A stretch of 64,000 nucleotides of DNA, from contig NZ_CP134696.1 in the NCBI RefSeq assembly GCF_031851795.1, positions 1,907,001 through 1,971,000 on the forward strand, written 5' to 3'. The stretch comes from Pontibacter sp. G13. GTDB taxonomy: Bacteria > Bacteroidota > Bacteroidia > J057. Numbering within the stretch: position 1 is the stretch's first letter; every line of letters begins with the position of its first letter. The notes under the pieces were generated by a model that worked only from the letters and a program-made list of their open reading frames with translations, was not told the DNA's origin and did no database searches. Below are positions 17,332-26,012 of this stretch, one piece after another. Made by a program: the position numbers and the translations under genes.

Positions 17332-17991
17332 ATGATGAACAAACTCACCAACCTCCTGCTCCTGTTGCTCATCGCCATCCCCATGGCCGGTATGGCACAA
17401 CTCAAGTTGGGAATCCAAGGCGGATACACACAAGCTTGGGAATACTATGGAGACGTAGATCTGCCCGACGACGCGGTGATCCATATCAATCGCTATCATG
17501 TCACGGGAACGGTCTACTGGCAGATCAGCGACCGATTCTCCGTGGGGATCGAGCCGGGCTATGTCCAGCGTGGCGCCGCTTGCGTTCCGGGCTGGATGCC
17601 GATTTTTGATGGGGATACGAAGTTCTTCTTCCACTTTGCCTCAGCCCCCGTCATGACCAACTTTACCTTTCCGATTTTCAAGGATCGGCTCAATTTGAAC
17701 CTCAAGGCGGGGTATGGAGCTTCCTTCTTGGTGGGCGCCTACCGCGAAGTCATCGATTTCAATTCGGATGAGCCGCCTGTAAGAACCACCATGCCTGTCC
17801 AGAACTCCGGATTCCTCAGAGCTTGGGACCACGGTGCCTACGGTGGCGCAAGTCTTGAAATCCCGATGGGCCGGGTGAGCCTCGTTTCCGGCGTCGATTA
17901 CTATCATGGAATGGTAGACACGGATCGGTTCAACACCTCCAAAAACCGCAATGTCAATATCTATGGCGGCTTGACCTTCACCACCCGATAA
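17332..17991 (+). CDS. Small outer-membrane beta-barrel protein
   Basis: The 219-residue product has a signal peptide ending MAGMAQ. The mature part alternates hydrophobic and polar residues in strands typical of an eight-stranded barrel (LKLGIQGGYTQAWEYY, HVTGTVYWQISDRFSVGIEPGYVQRG, FPIFKDRLNLNLKAGYGASFLVGAY, GASLEIPMGRVSLVSGVDYYHGM) and ends NIYGGLTFTTR. This matches the porin-family/OmpW-like small barrels of Bacteroidota. Start choice is between two adjacent ATG codons at 17332 and 17335. A terminator follows 16 bp after the stop. Confidence 0.75.
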   Translation: MMNKLTNLLLLLLIAIPMAGMAQLKLGIQGGYTQAWEYYGDVDLPDDAVIHINRYHVTGTVYWQISDRFSVGIEPGYVQRGAACVPGWMPIFDGDTKFFFHFASAPVMTNFTFPIFKDRLNLNLKAGYGASFLVGAYREVIDFNSDEPPVRTTMPVQNSGFLRAWDHGAYGGASLEIPMGRVSLVSGVDYYHGMVDTDRFNTSKNRNVNIYGGLTFTTR

Positions 17992-18007
17992 ACGCTCGAT
18001 TTCGTAT

Positions 18008-18041
18008 AGCCCGGCCCACCTAGTTGGGCTGGGCGTTTTTC
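18008..18041 (+). terminator. Intrinsic terminator after the barrel protein gene
   Basis: AGCCCGGCCC and GGGCTGGGC form a GC-rich stem (one mismatch) followed by five T. Confidence 0.8.
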
Positions 18042-18050
18042 ACAAAGACA

Positions 18051-18090
18051 GCATGCCCGACCTCGCACTTTGTGCTGAGATCGGGCATCC
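18051..18090 (-). terminator. Hairpin downstream of the cupin gene
   Basis: ATGCCCGA (18053-18060) pairs with TCGGGCAT (18081-18088), with further pairing inside. It lies 36 bp past the end of the minus-strand cupin gene. The T-tract is weak. Confidence 0.5.
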
Positions 18091-18126
18091 TAGTTCAATT
18101 CTACGCTGCTTATGCCTGTTGGCGCG

Positions 18127-18591
18127 CTAGATCGCCAAAAAGATATCGTATTCGGCGGCTGTAGCCAGAAATCGCCTCATCCGCTCTCCACACGCTGACT
18201 CACGGTCCGCATGAGGTTCACTCGCCAGAATACCGATTTGTTCGACAAATTCCCCAAAACCTTTGGGACTGTAGACATTGAACATCACCAGTGGCTCCAC
18301 TGCCGAAGCATTTCTGAAAGCATGTACCGTACGAGGCGGCACGTCCAGATGCTCACCCGCCCGCCGCTTCATTCGTTGGTCCTCCACCAAAAACTCGGCA
18401 ATTCCCGACACCACGACAAAACTCTCCGAAAAGTCCTGATGAAAATGCGGAGGAGGTCCGTCTTGGCCCGGCGGAGTCTGGATCATCATCAGATCGAAAT
18501 TCCCAGTACTCGGATACCGAGTGATCAGATGCCCCATCACATAGCGGGTCTCTGTGGGAAGTTGGCGGGGTAAAGCGGCGGCACTTGACAT
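18127..18591 (-). CDS. Cupin-domain protein
   Basis: The product is about 154 residues with one cupin barrel. PPPHFHQDFSESFVVVSGIAEFLV (about 48-72) is cupin motif 1 with its His-His-Glu metal ligands, and GEHLDVPPRTVHAFRNAS is motif 2 with the third His. Residues after about 115 form a helical tail ending in AAEYDIFLAI. It probably binds one divalent metal, and no enzyme activity can be named. The frame is open to 18630 with TTG and ATG (18621) alternatives; the ATG at 18591 (MSSAAALPRQL) is chosen as the most natural, with some doubt. Confidence 0.8.
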   Translation of the reverse strand: MSSAAALPRQLPTETRYVMGHLITRYPSTGNFDLMMIQTPPGQDGPPPHFHQDFSESFVVVSGIAEFLVEDQRMKRRAGEHLDVPPRTVHAFRNASAVEPLVMFNVYSPKGFGEFVEQIGILASEPHADRESACGERMRRFLATAAEYDIFLAI

Positions 18592-18749
18592 ATTCTTAAG
18601 CTTGTGTAACCCCTTCAACATCAACCCCAATCCATTGTTCCTACTCCCATCCAGCCATATCGATCAATTGGGATATCCTGCCGATGAATCCGGACCAACC
18701 GCCATACAGGAGGCTATGCATAGACGGTGATTGAAGCTTGGGATCGTTT

Positions 18750-18912
18750 GGGCATGCCCCGGCGATCTCGGCTTGATACCTGACGCGGAGTATACTCGCC
18801 GCCGGGTCGCGTGCTTTCGGGGTCCGTTTCACTCCCGTCCTCCGGCTACGCCTCCGGACCGCTCCTGACGTCGCGCCCTGTCGCCCGCTCATGCCACACG
18901 AGCCATCCGCAC
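18750..18912 (+). repeat. Dispersed structured element, copy C
   Basis: Copy C is in plus orientation, in the region between the divergent cupin and S37 peptidase genes. P1 pairs CCCGGCG (18758-18764) with CGCCGGG (18800-18806) around 35 nt. P2 pairs GTCC (18837-18840) with GGAC (18856-18859) around 15 nt. The linker between them is 30 nt. Confidence 0.8.
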
Positions 18913-19004
18913 ATGGAGATCATGGTTGCACATCCCTCCATTCCTCCCTAATTTGTGCGTTTGACAGACTCCCAAGGCGGGAGCTCCTTTCACAACCCAA
19001 TCCC

Positions 19005-20315
19005 ATGCACATGAAAAAATGGTTGATCGCCACCTTGGCGCTGATCATGGGCTGGACCTCCCTCCAAGCCCAATCGGTCTCTCCACTCGAAGCCAAACTC
19101 TATGGCTTGCCTGATGTCATTTTCGAAGAAACTCAGGGCATGACGCCTGAGCAGGTCGTCTACAAGTGCTACGTCAAGCAGCCTATCGACCATACCGCCC
19201 CAGAAAAAGGCCATTTCTACCAGAAGGTGTATCTCCTGCACGCAGGATACGATCGTCCGACGGTCATCAACACTTCTGGCTACTCATCCTCCAGATTCTA
19301 TCCGACAGAATTGAGCATGCTGCTCCAAGCCAATCAGCTGATGGTAGAGCATCGTTTCTTCGGGGAGAGCATGCCCGAAACGCTCGATTACCAATACCTC
19401 ACGATGGAGCAAGCCACTGCCGACCTCCACCATGTCCGTGAATTGTTCGGGCAGATCTACGACCAGAAGTGGATCAGCACCGGAGTCAGCAAAGGCGGAA
19501 TGACCACCATCATCTACCGCTATTTCTATCCGGAGGATGTAGATGTCAGCGTTCCATACGTAGCGCCGATCAATCAGGCGTTTGAGGAGCCCCGCATCTA
19601 CGAATTCCTCGATACAGTCGGAACTGCCGAGTGTCGCGATGCCATCATGGCGTTTCAGAAGCGCATGCTCAAGAAGCGCAAAGAAGTGCTACCATTGCTC
19701 AAAGCGTATGCAAAGGGTGCCAAGCTGGAGTTTGACTACTTGACACTTGAGCAGGCATTTGAATTCGCTGTGTTGGAGTATTCCTTCTCCTTCTGGCAGT
19801 GGGGCTCCAATTGTGCGGATATCCCCGAAAAGTCAGCCTCTATCGAGGAGCAAGTCGAATATCTACTCGATGTTTCCGGAATTGATTTCTTTGCGGATCA
19901 GTCCATGGTGGACTTCGCTTCCCACTACTACCAGTCTGCCAACCAGCTGGGCTACTACGGCTACGAAACCGAAGATTTCAAGGGATTGCTCAAGGCCTTG
20001 CCGATGCAGCCTCACCCACATGCGGCTTTCACACCTGACTCCATGGAAGTTAAGTACGATGGCACCTTGCTGGACAATCTCCACAAGTGGTTCGCGACTG
20101 GATTGGATCAATTCATCTTCATCTATGGCGCCAATGATACTTGGTCCGCTTCTGCGGTGCAGCCGGTGGATGGGGCAGCATCCAAGTGGTACTTCATGGA
20201 AGGCAAGCACCACGGCAATGCTCGGATCTACTTCATGACCCGCGAGGAAAAGCAGGAAGTATTCCAGACGCTCTCCGAATGGTTGGAGATTCCCGTCCCT
20301 GCGGTGACCCAATAA
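19005..20315 (+). CDS. Secreted S37-type (prolyl tripeptidyl aminopeptidase-like) serine peptidase
   Basis: The product is about 436 residues with a signal peptide (KKWLIATLALIMGWTSLQAQ). STGVSKGGMTTIIYRYFYP holds the nucleophile serine in GxSxGG form, YGANDTWSA the acid, and GKHHGNARI the histidine of an alpha/beta-hydrolase triad. ANQLMVEHRFFGESMPE is the family's oxyanion region. These match peptidase family S37 (PF05576), a relative of S28, whose members release tripeptides or act on proline-containing peptides. It is probably periplasmic or extracellular. The start is ATG 19005 or 19011. A strong terminator follows. Confidence 0.85.
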   Translation: MHMKKWLIATLALIMGWTSLQAQSVSPLEAKLYGLPDVIFEETQGMTPEQVVYKCYVKQPIDHTAPEKGHFYQKVYLLHAGYDRPTVINTSGYSSSRFYPTELSMLLQANQLMVEHRFFGESMPETLDYQYLTMEQATADLHHVRELFGQIYDQKWISTGVSKGGMTTIIYRYFYPEDVDVSVPYVAPINQAFEEPRIYEFLDTVGTAECRDAIMAFQKRMLKKRKEVLPLLKAYAKGAKLEFDYLTLEQAFEFAVLEYSFSFWQWGSNCADIPEKSASIEEQVEYLLDVSGIDFFADQSMVDFASHYYQSANQLGYYGYETEDFKGLLKALPMQPHPHAAFTPDSMEVKYDGTLLDNLHKWFATGLDQFIFIYGANDTWSASAVQPVDGAASKWYFMEGKHHGNARIYFMTREEKQEVFQTLSEWLEIPVPAVTQ

Positions 20316-20334
20316 TCCGGCACAGAGAAATTTC

Positions 20335-20370
20335 AAGCGACTTCTCCTTTCTTGGGGAAGTCGCTTTTTT
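20335..20370 (+). terminator. Intrinsic terminator after the S37 peptidase gene
   Basis: AAGCGACTTC pairs with GAAGTCGCTT and is followed by six T. Element copy D begins 5 bp after the T-tract. Confidence 0.9.
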
Positions 20371-20374
20371 GATG

Positions 20375-20536
20375 GTGCGGCTGGCTGGTGCGGCGTAAGG
20401 GATAGGAATGGCGCGCCCCGAGGCGCGGTCTGGAGCCCTAGCGGAAGACGGAGCACCGCGAACCCATGAATAGCCCGGCCCCGCGACTCCTCTGCCAATC
20501 GACCACCGAATGCCCAGCTCGCGGGGATACGCCCTC
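20375..20536 (-). repeat. Dispersed structured element, copy D
   Basis: Copy D is in minus orientation, its GCCGCAC end abutting the T-tract of a terminator. P1 pairs CCCCGCG (20479-20485) with CGCGGGG (20520-20526) around 34 nt. P2 pairs GTCT (20428-20431) with AGAC (20446-20449) around 14 nt, a compensated change from GTCC/GGAC. Confidence 0.85.
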
Positions 20537-20674
20537 ATCCCCCAGATCTCCCCATTACCAAGGACTTGTATCCAAATTATTGCTACATTCACCGATAGCT
20601 GAAGGAACCTTTCTTTTTCAAGAAGCGATTCAAGACGTTCGATTTTGAAGCGCCTCCCAACAAGCATTGTTCCT

Positions 20675-21412
20675 ATGAATTGGATGTTTGGGCTCGGCAT
20701 AGCGATGTTGTTCAGCCTTTCGCCTTCCCTATTCGCGCAACATGCGCAGGTCGCCTACCTCATCCCGGGGCAGGGCGCTGATTACCGATTGTTCCAAGAT
20801 CTGAATCTACCCGCTGAGTGGGAGATTCGACACGTCCACTATCTGATGCCCGAACCTCAGATGGATATGGCCAGCTATGCGCAACTTATGGCCACGCAGA
20901 TCGATACGTGCCGGCCATTTGTGCTGATTGGTGCTTCGCTGGGAGGTATGCTGTCCGTAGAAATGGCCGAGTTCCTAAATCCAGAGCTGGTGATCCTGAT
21001 CGGAAGCGCCAAGCATCGGGGGGAATTGCCGGGGAGATATCGGTTTCAGCGACGATTGCCCATCTTTGAGATCGTTCCTGCAGGCATGGCCAAATGGGGG
21101 GCGCTGCGGCTACAGCCGATCGTCGAGTACGACCGCAATACCCGCAAGGAGGAATTTGTCGCCATGCTCCGAGACAAGGACCCGCAGTTTCTGGATCGGA
21201 CCATTGAGATGATCATCCGTTGGGAAAGGACGGATTGCAGACATTCCAACGTGGTGCACATTCACGGAGAACGGGACCACACCATCCCACTGAAGGGCGT
21301 AGAGGCGGATTTCGTCGTTGAGGATGGATCGCATCTGATGACTTTGACCCGAGCGGAGGAAATCAGCACCTTGATCTCTGTCATTTGGGAATCATGTATC
21401 TGGGCAGAATAA
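20675..21412 (+). CDS. Secreted alpha/beta hydrolase
   Basis: The product is about 245 residues with a signal sequence (MFGLGIAMLFSLSPSLFAQ). AYLIPGQGADYRLF is the oxyanion strand, LIGASLGGMLSVEMAE holds the nucleophile serine, HIHGERDHTIPL the acid and EDGSHLMTL the histidine, in the normal alpha/beta-hydrolase order. The cap region is short. The substrate is unknown; esterase or thioesterase activity is plausible. The frame is open from a TTG at 20645, and the ATG at 20675 directly precedes the hydrophobic signal. Confidence 0.8.
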   Translation: MNWMFGLGIAMLFSLSPSLFAQHAQVAYLIPGQGADYRLFQDLNLPAEWEIRHVHYLMPEPQMDMASYAQLMATQIDTCRPFVLIGASLGGMLSVEMAEFLNPELVILIGSAKHRGELPGRYRFQRRLPIFEIVPAGMAKWGALRLQPIVEYDRNTRKEEFVAMLRDKDPQFLDRTIEMIIRWERTDCRHSNVVHIHGERDHTIPLKGVEADFVVEDGSHLMTLTRAEEISTLISVIWESCIWAE

Positions 21413-21539
21413 TCCTGCGTTGCCCTCGGCCTCTGGGCTTATTCGATCCGAAAACCTGTGCGGAATTCTGAGGATTCGCAACCGAAAGGATGTTCATCCG
21501 TAACCAGTCCTCCAGATCGAGTTTTACTCCTCGGTACGC

Positions 21540-22271
21540 ATGAAGCGCTATGTTCTCGTTGAATCCCACGCGGAATTTAACGACCCTCCGTGGAGCTTGA
21601 TGCGTGAAGACCTGATCGTCCATCAGGCGCTGCAACTAAAAAAATCGACGGACGCACCTTCAATCATGGCCCTGCTAGGCTTTGGCTTGGCTTATTCCAT
21701 TCCTTTCAAAATGATTAGATGTGTGATTGCCCCAGAAGTGCTGGGGTGTGCGCCCGTTCGAAATTTGGTTCTCTGGTTTTCACATGCCCTGATGTTTCAG
21801 CCCATCTGGAGCCCCAAAATCATGGACCTCCTCGCCGATTCCTTGGCACAACAGGAAATCCCCCCAGACAAAATCCGGCAACTGCTGGACAGGGTTCAAC
21901 AAGCATTTCCGGCAGCGATGAGCGAGCATTCGCTTCCACGTTCTTTTTCGGTTTCTCCACATCTGCAGGTTCAGGCGCATTTGTTGGGGTTGGCGCGTGC
22001 AGAGCAAGCTCCCTTGATTATCGATCAATGTCCTGATGATTACCCCTGCAGAATCAGAAATCGCTTTCAGGTATCTATTCAATCGCCAGATCAATTTTGT
22101 GCAGTATTGATTCAGAATCATCCGATTGACTGTACCTTGGCATTCCTTGAATTGGCGCAGATCAGCCGGCAATCCATCCGCGAACTTCTTCATCAGTATC
22201 GAAGCGTGGGCTTGGACCAAACTTCGGCATTCATGAAACACATTTTATACCCATCATTCGAAACACCATGA
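21540..22271 (+). CDS. Hypothetical protein coupled to a DEDDh exonuclease gene
   Basis: The 243-residue product has no family I recognise. It begins MKRYVLVESHAEFNDPPW and has a hydrophobic stretch at about 44-60 (MALLGFGLAYSIPFKMIRCVI). A helical region follows (ILSQ-like DLLADSLAQQEIPPDKIRQLLDRVQQAF), and the C-terminal part contains CPDDYPCRIRNRFQVSIQSPDQFCAVLIQNH. There is no signal peptide. Its last four bases, ATGA, contain the start codon of the next gene, so the two proteins are translationally coupled. Confidence 0.6.
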   Translation: MKRYVLVESHAEFNDPPWSLMREDLIVHQALQLKKSTDAPSIMALLGFGLAYSIPFKMIRCVIAPEVLGCAPVRNLVLWFSHALMFQPIWSPKIMDLLADSLAQQEIPPDKIRQLLDRVQQAFPAAMSEHSLPRSFSVSPHLQVQAHLLGLARAEQAPLIIDQCPDDYPCRIRNRFQVSIQSPDQFCAVLIQNHPIDCTLAFLELAQISRQSIRELLHQYRSVGLDQTSAFMKHILYPSFETP

Positions 22272-22822
22272 ACATCATTGTATTCGACCTAGAAGCCACC
22301 TGTTGGGAAGGCGCTACTCCAAATCGCTCCGAGATCATTGAGATCGGCGCGGTCAAATTCAATCCCGCAGGAGAAAAACTGGATGAATTCGACGTACTCA
22401 TTCGTCCACAGATTCACCCAGAACTCAGTGCTTTCTGCACCGAATTGACCACCATCACTCAAGCCATGCTCGAAGATGCTCCCAGCTATCCAGAGGCTGA
22501 GCGGGCATTCCGGCAGTGGATCGGTGAGGGCCCATCTCCCTATTTGCTACTCTCATGGGGGGCCTACGATCGCAAGCAGCTACATTCGGATGCGGAATTG
22601 CATCAATTGGACTCCGCGTGGATCGATCATCATCTCAACCTCAAGACGGCACACTGTAAGCTGAGGAACCTCAAACGACCGATGGGTATGAAGCGTGCGC
22701 TTGCCTTGGAGGGATTGGACCTGCTGGGCACCCACCATCGAGGGATTGACGATGCCCGCAACATCGGGAGCATATTTCAGAAATATGTAGCTGAGTGGCC
22801 CTTCTTGAGGGAATTGTCCTAG
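22268..22822 (+). CDS. DEDDh 3'-5' exonuclease (ERI-1/KapD-like)
   Basis: The 184-residue product is a single exonuclease domain. IVFDLEATCWEG gives Exo I (D-E), the region ELTTITQAMLEDAPSYPEAERAF...LLSWGAYDRKQL gives Exo II with its Asp, and GTHHRGIDDARNI gives Exo III with His and Asp. The FDLEATC start and HRGIDDARN match the ERI-1/KapD group of ribo- or deoxyribonucleases. The length is a bare catalytic domain with no SAP or S1 addition. The ATG overlaps the stop of the preceding gene. Confidence 0.9.
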   Translation: MNIIVFDLEATCWEGATPNRSEIIEIGAVKFNPAGEKLDEFDVLIRPQIHPELSAFCTELTTITQAMLEDAPSYPEAERAFRQWIGEGPSPYLLLSWGAYDRKQLHSDAELHQLDSAWIDHHLNLKTAHCKLRNLKRPMGMKRALALEGLDLLGTHHRGIDDARNIGSIFQKYVAEWPFLRELS

Positions 22823-22937
22823 CATTTCATCCAGCGAATTCCCGATTGGTCGCCCTTCCGTCAAAAGAGCAGGCGCAGGAGACGCACCTTGGCTTTCGGT
22901 AAATTCCACTACTTTGCCGATTCCAACTTCCACACGC

Positions 22938-24158
22938 ATGAAGCCTAGCTCCACTCACGCTCCCCATCCATCCCATCAAGTTGCCCCCTGGATCATGCCG
23001 ACCATTGTGTTGGCACAATTTTGCTGTTCTGCCCTTTGGTTTGCAGGAAATGCCGTCATGGGAGATTTGATCCAGCAATTTGGCCTACCCGCTGACAGTC
23101 TGGGCTATTTGACCTCGGCGGTTCAGGTCGGATTCATCTCAGGGACTTTGATATTTGCGGTGTTGACCTTGGCGGATCGCTTCTCCCCTTCGAAGGTATT
23201 TTTGGTCTGTGGGATCGCAGGAGGTCTGCTCAACCTCATGCCCATCTTGGAGGGAAATACCCTCTGGACCCTATTTCTGAGTCGGATGCTCATGGGCATT
23301 TCTTTGGCGGGGATTTATCCTGTAGGGATGAAAATCGCCTCAGACTACGCCCAGCAAGGCCTTGGGAAATGGTTGGGATTCTTAGTCGGCGCATTGGTAT
23401 TGGGGACGGCCTTTCCGCATGCGCTCAAGGCTTTTTCTTCGGTGGTATCCCTCCCCTGGAAATCCGTTTTGATGGCGGCATCAGGATTATCCATCCTGGG
23501 GGCTGCCATGATCGGGTTTTGGGTTCCAGATGGACCTGCCCGAAAAGCTAGCACAGGATTCGATCCCAAAGCGATATTCACGGTTTTTCGCAAGGCTTCC
23601 TTCCGACAGGCTGCGTTTGGGTATTTTGGCCACATGTGGGAGCTTTATGCCTTTTGGGCATTTTTGCCGATTTGGCTCGGGCATTGGGCCGAAGCACATG
23701 ATTGGGTTGAATTTCCAGTTTCCACTTGGGCCTTTCTGATCATTGCCATTGGAGGCATCGGCTGTGTACTGGGTGGGTATCTATCCTTGAGCCGAGGTCC
23801 CAAACGGGTAGCCAGCTGGGCCATTCTGGTTTCGGGTCTACTGTGTCTGAGTTCTCCACTGCTTTTTCAACTGCCGAGCTGGGTATTTTTGCCGTTGCTC
23901 CTGCTCTGGGGCATCGCAGTCATCACGGATTCGCCCCTCTTTTCCACCCTTGTAGCTCACAATAGCCCCGTCGAAACCAAAGGAACTGCCTTGACGATTG
24001 TCAATTCGCTGGGATTTGCCCTGACGATTGTGAGTATACAACTCCTGGCTTTTTTACAGAATAGGATTCCAGCCGAATTCTTGTATCTCCCCTTGGCCAT
24101 AGGTCCGATCATCGGATGGTGGATTCTGCGGAAGGAATATCAAGGCGCGGAAAAATAA
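22938..24158 (+). CDS. Major facilitator superfamily transporter
   Basis: The product is about 406 residues with twelve predicted membrane helices and the MFS two-times-six layout. ALTLADRFSPSKVFLVCGI is the loop 2-3 motif A in a variant form, and FLSRMLMGISLAGIYPVGMKIASDYAQQGLGKWLG is the helix 4-5 region. A central hydrophilic loop (PDGPARKASTGFDPKAIF) separates the halves. The substrate cannot be deduced. The ATG at 22938 (MKPSSTH) is preferred over an upstream start at 22914. The next bases hold a gene relic. Confidence 0.9.
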   Translation: MKPSSTHAPHPSHQVAPWIMPTIVLAQFCCSALWFAGNAVMGDLIQQFGLPADSLGYLTSAVQVGFISGTLIFAVLTLADRFSPSKVFLVCGIAGGLLNLMPILEGNTLWTLFLSRMLMGISLAGIYPVGMKIASDYAQQGLGKWLGFLVGALVLGTAFPHALKAFSSVVSLPWKSVLMAASGLSILGAAMIGFWVPDGPARKASTGFDPKAIFTVFRKASFRQAAFGYFGHMWELYAFWAFLPIWLGHWAEAHDWVEFPVSTWAFLIIAIGGIGCVLGGYLSLSRGPKRVASWAILVSGLLCLSSPLLFQLPSWVFLPLLLLWGIAVITDSPLFSTLVAHNSPVETKGTALTIVNSLGFALTIVSIQLLAFLQNRIPAEFLYLPLAIGPIIGWWILRKEYQGAEK

Positions 24159-24174
24159 TTTCCAACTCATCTGA

Positions 24175-24297
24175 TCCCAACAGGCGCTGGATGCCATCGA
24201 AACTTGGCGGGACAAACTTCCCACCTTTGTCGCCAAAGGAAGCGAGGAGGCCCAAAAGGCCCTTTCTGACGATGCAACTCAGGCGTCCGAGGCGTAA
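24175..24297 (+). pseudogene. 3' relic of a lost gene, with its stop codon and terminator
   Basis: Directly after the MFS gene an open frame of 40 codons reads SQQALDAIETWRDKLPTFVA and then KGSEEAQKALSDDATQASEA before TAA at 24295. The composition (charged, helix-forming, Ala/Glu-rich) is that of a real protein C-terminus. No start codon or upstream coding frame exists, since a TGA precedes it. A strong terminator follows 22 bp later. I infer that the 5' part of this gene was deleted. The original family is not identifiable. Confidence 0.5.
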
Positions 24298-24319
24298 TTC
24301 CGCCTTTGAAAATCTATCC

Positions 24320-24352
24320 AGCTGGCTTCCTTTTGGGGAGGCCAGCTTTTTT
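24320..24352 (+). terminator. Intrinsic terminator
   Basis: AGCTGGC (24320-24326) pairs with GCCAGCT (24341-24347), followed by six T. It would serve the relic and the upstream MFS gene. Confidence 0.85.
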
Positions 24353-24603
24353 GGTGAGAGCTTGAATTCATGGATGGCGACCTATCAAATTTGCCCTTTT
24401 TGAAAAATATTCTCCTCGGGATAGTAAATCCAGATTCAGGCGCCCTCTTTCTTCAGCTGGGAAGACCTTCATGTTTATGGTCAAACCTGACTTCTTAGCC
24501 AATCACGGAGGAAATTCGTGGACCTTAGGGCCGATTTCCACTCACTTCCAATCGCTACTATTCTGGTGGGCCGTGTTTGGTAAAGAAGGAGCAACTCTTA
24601 TTC

Positions 24604-25860
24604 ATGAAAAGAATGCTAACGACTGGGTGGATATTGAGCCTTTCACTCATGTTTGCCTGTTCGAGTCCTGTAGAAGTACTGTCTTCGGATGCCCGGCTTT
24701 TTGGGCTGGACATGTCTACAGACGAAGGCGTCCGCATTGCCATCCGGCTGGAAGGGGAAACCCTGGTGCAGCAAAGTCTATTGCCCTTTGGCACCGCTCA
24801 GGTAACCATAGATCAGATTCACCTCTCGCGTGAAGCAACCTCGGATGTGGAAATGGGGGAATCATTTTCCGTAGGCCAACCCCTTCAGATTACCGTCACA
24901 GCGGCAGATGGAATCACTCGCCAAACCTACGATTTAGCGCTTTCAGTAGCCACGTCCACCAGTATTGTGGGACGCCACGGATTGCTTCAAACTCAAGGTA
25001 GCGCCATCCTCAATGAACACGGAGGGCCTATCAGCCTAGCGGGAAACAGCTTTTTCTGGAGCAACAACAACTGGGGCGGCGAGCGATACTATACCGCTGA
25101 AACTGTCGCATGGCTCAAATCAGACTGGAATACCACCATCGTACGAGCTTCGATGGGCGTGGAAGACCCTGGCGGATATTTGGATGCACCCACCCCCAAC
25201 GTAAATCGAGTGAAAACCATCGTGGATGCTGCTATCGCTGAAGGGATTTATGTGATCATCGATTGGCATTCCCACCATGCCGAAGATCACGAGGCCGAAG
25301 CGATTGCATTTTTCCAACAAATGGCCACCGAGTACGGAAACTACCCCCATGTCATCTATGAGATCTACAACGAGCCGCTGGACATTTCATGGTCAGATGT
25401 CTTGAAGCCCTACGCCGAGAACGTCATTCGGGCCATTCGGGAGATCGACCCAGATAACCTGATTGTCGTAGGAACCCCAGAATGGTCTCAACGAGTGGAT
25501 CTTCCTGCCGCTGACCCCATCACCGGCTACGACAACATCGCCTACACCCTCCATTTCTACACAGTTTGGCATCAGCAATGGCTTCGGGATCGCGCCCAAT
25601 TAGCCCTGCAAAGTGGGATTCCTCTGTTCGTCACGGAATGGGGGTCTATCGGCTACACCACGGTTGATCCCGAAACGGATGCATGGATGGCATGGTGTCA
25701 GCAAAATGGCTTGAGTCACTGCAATTGGTCGGTCAATGACAAGGAGGAAGAATGGTCCATCCTAAAGCCGGGAGCCTCTACTTCAGGCGGTTGGAAGGAT
25801 ACAGATTTGACGGATGCAGGAAAGCTGGCCAAGTCGATCATCAGCGAATGGCCAGAGTAG
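24604..25860 (+). CDS. GH5-family glycoside hydrolase lipoprotein (endoglucanase-like)
   Basis: The product is about 418 residues. It begins MKRMLTTGWILSLSLMFACSS, a lipoprotein signal with Cys at about 19. A beta domain of about 90 residues follows, then a GH5 catalytic barrel from about 118. GNSFFWSNNNWGGERYY, VIIDWHSHHAED, VIYEIYNEPLDISW (acid/base Glu at about 256), YTLHFYTVWHQQW and IPLFVTEWGSIGY (nucleophile Glu at about 345) are the GH5 signatures, closest to the GH5_2 endo-beta-glucanase pattern. It should be anchored at the envelope and cut beta-1,4-glucan or a related polymer. The ATG at 24604 is chosen because it gives the lipobox at normal distance. Confidence 0.9.
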   Translation: MKRMLTTGWILSLSLMFACSSPVEVLSSDARLFGLDMSTDEGVRIAIRLEGETLVQQSLLPFGTAQVTIDQIHLSREATSDVEMGESFSVGQPLQITVTAADGITRQTYDLALSVATSTSIVGRHGLLQTQGSAILNEHGGPISLAGNSFFWSNNNWGGERYYTAETVAWLKSDWNTTIVRASMGVEDPGGYLDAPTPNVNRVKTIVDAAIAEGIYVIIDWHSHHAEDHEAEAIAFFQQMATEYGNYPHVIYEIYNEPLDISWSDVLKPYAENVIRAIREIDPDNLIVVGTPEWSQRVDLPAADPITGYDNIAYTLHFYTVWHQQWLRDRAQLALQSGIPLFVTEWGSIGYTTVDPETDAWMAWCQQNGLSHCNWSVNDKEEEWSILKPGASTSGGWKDTDLTDAGKLAKSIISEWPE

Positions 25861-25943
25861 GGATTCCCCATTTATTTCAACAACACAGTCATTTCATATT
25901 GTTGTTTCCTGCACACTTTTCTAGGGTCTAATGTAAAGACCGT

Positions 25944-25986
25944 AAAAAACGGGATCACCTGTCTGACAGAAGTGATCCCGTGTTTT
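25944..25986. terminator. Bidirectional terminator between convergent genes
   Basis: ACGGGATCAC (25949-25958) pairs with GTGATCCCGT (25972-25981). A-rich bases precede it and T-rich bases follow, so it can serve both the GH5 gene and the convergent thioredoxin gene. Confidence 0.85.
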
Positions 25987-26012
25987 ATTGCGGAGTTATC
26001 GGCCCAGACCGA

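Noticed and set aside
18641-18892. Minus-strand ORF of 83 codons
   Set aside because: It lies inside dispersed element copy C and is Arg/Gly-rich from the GC-rich hairpins.
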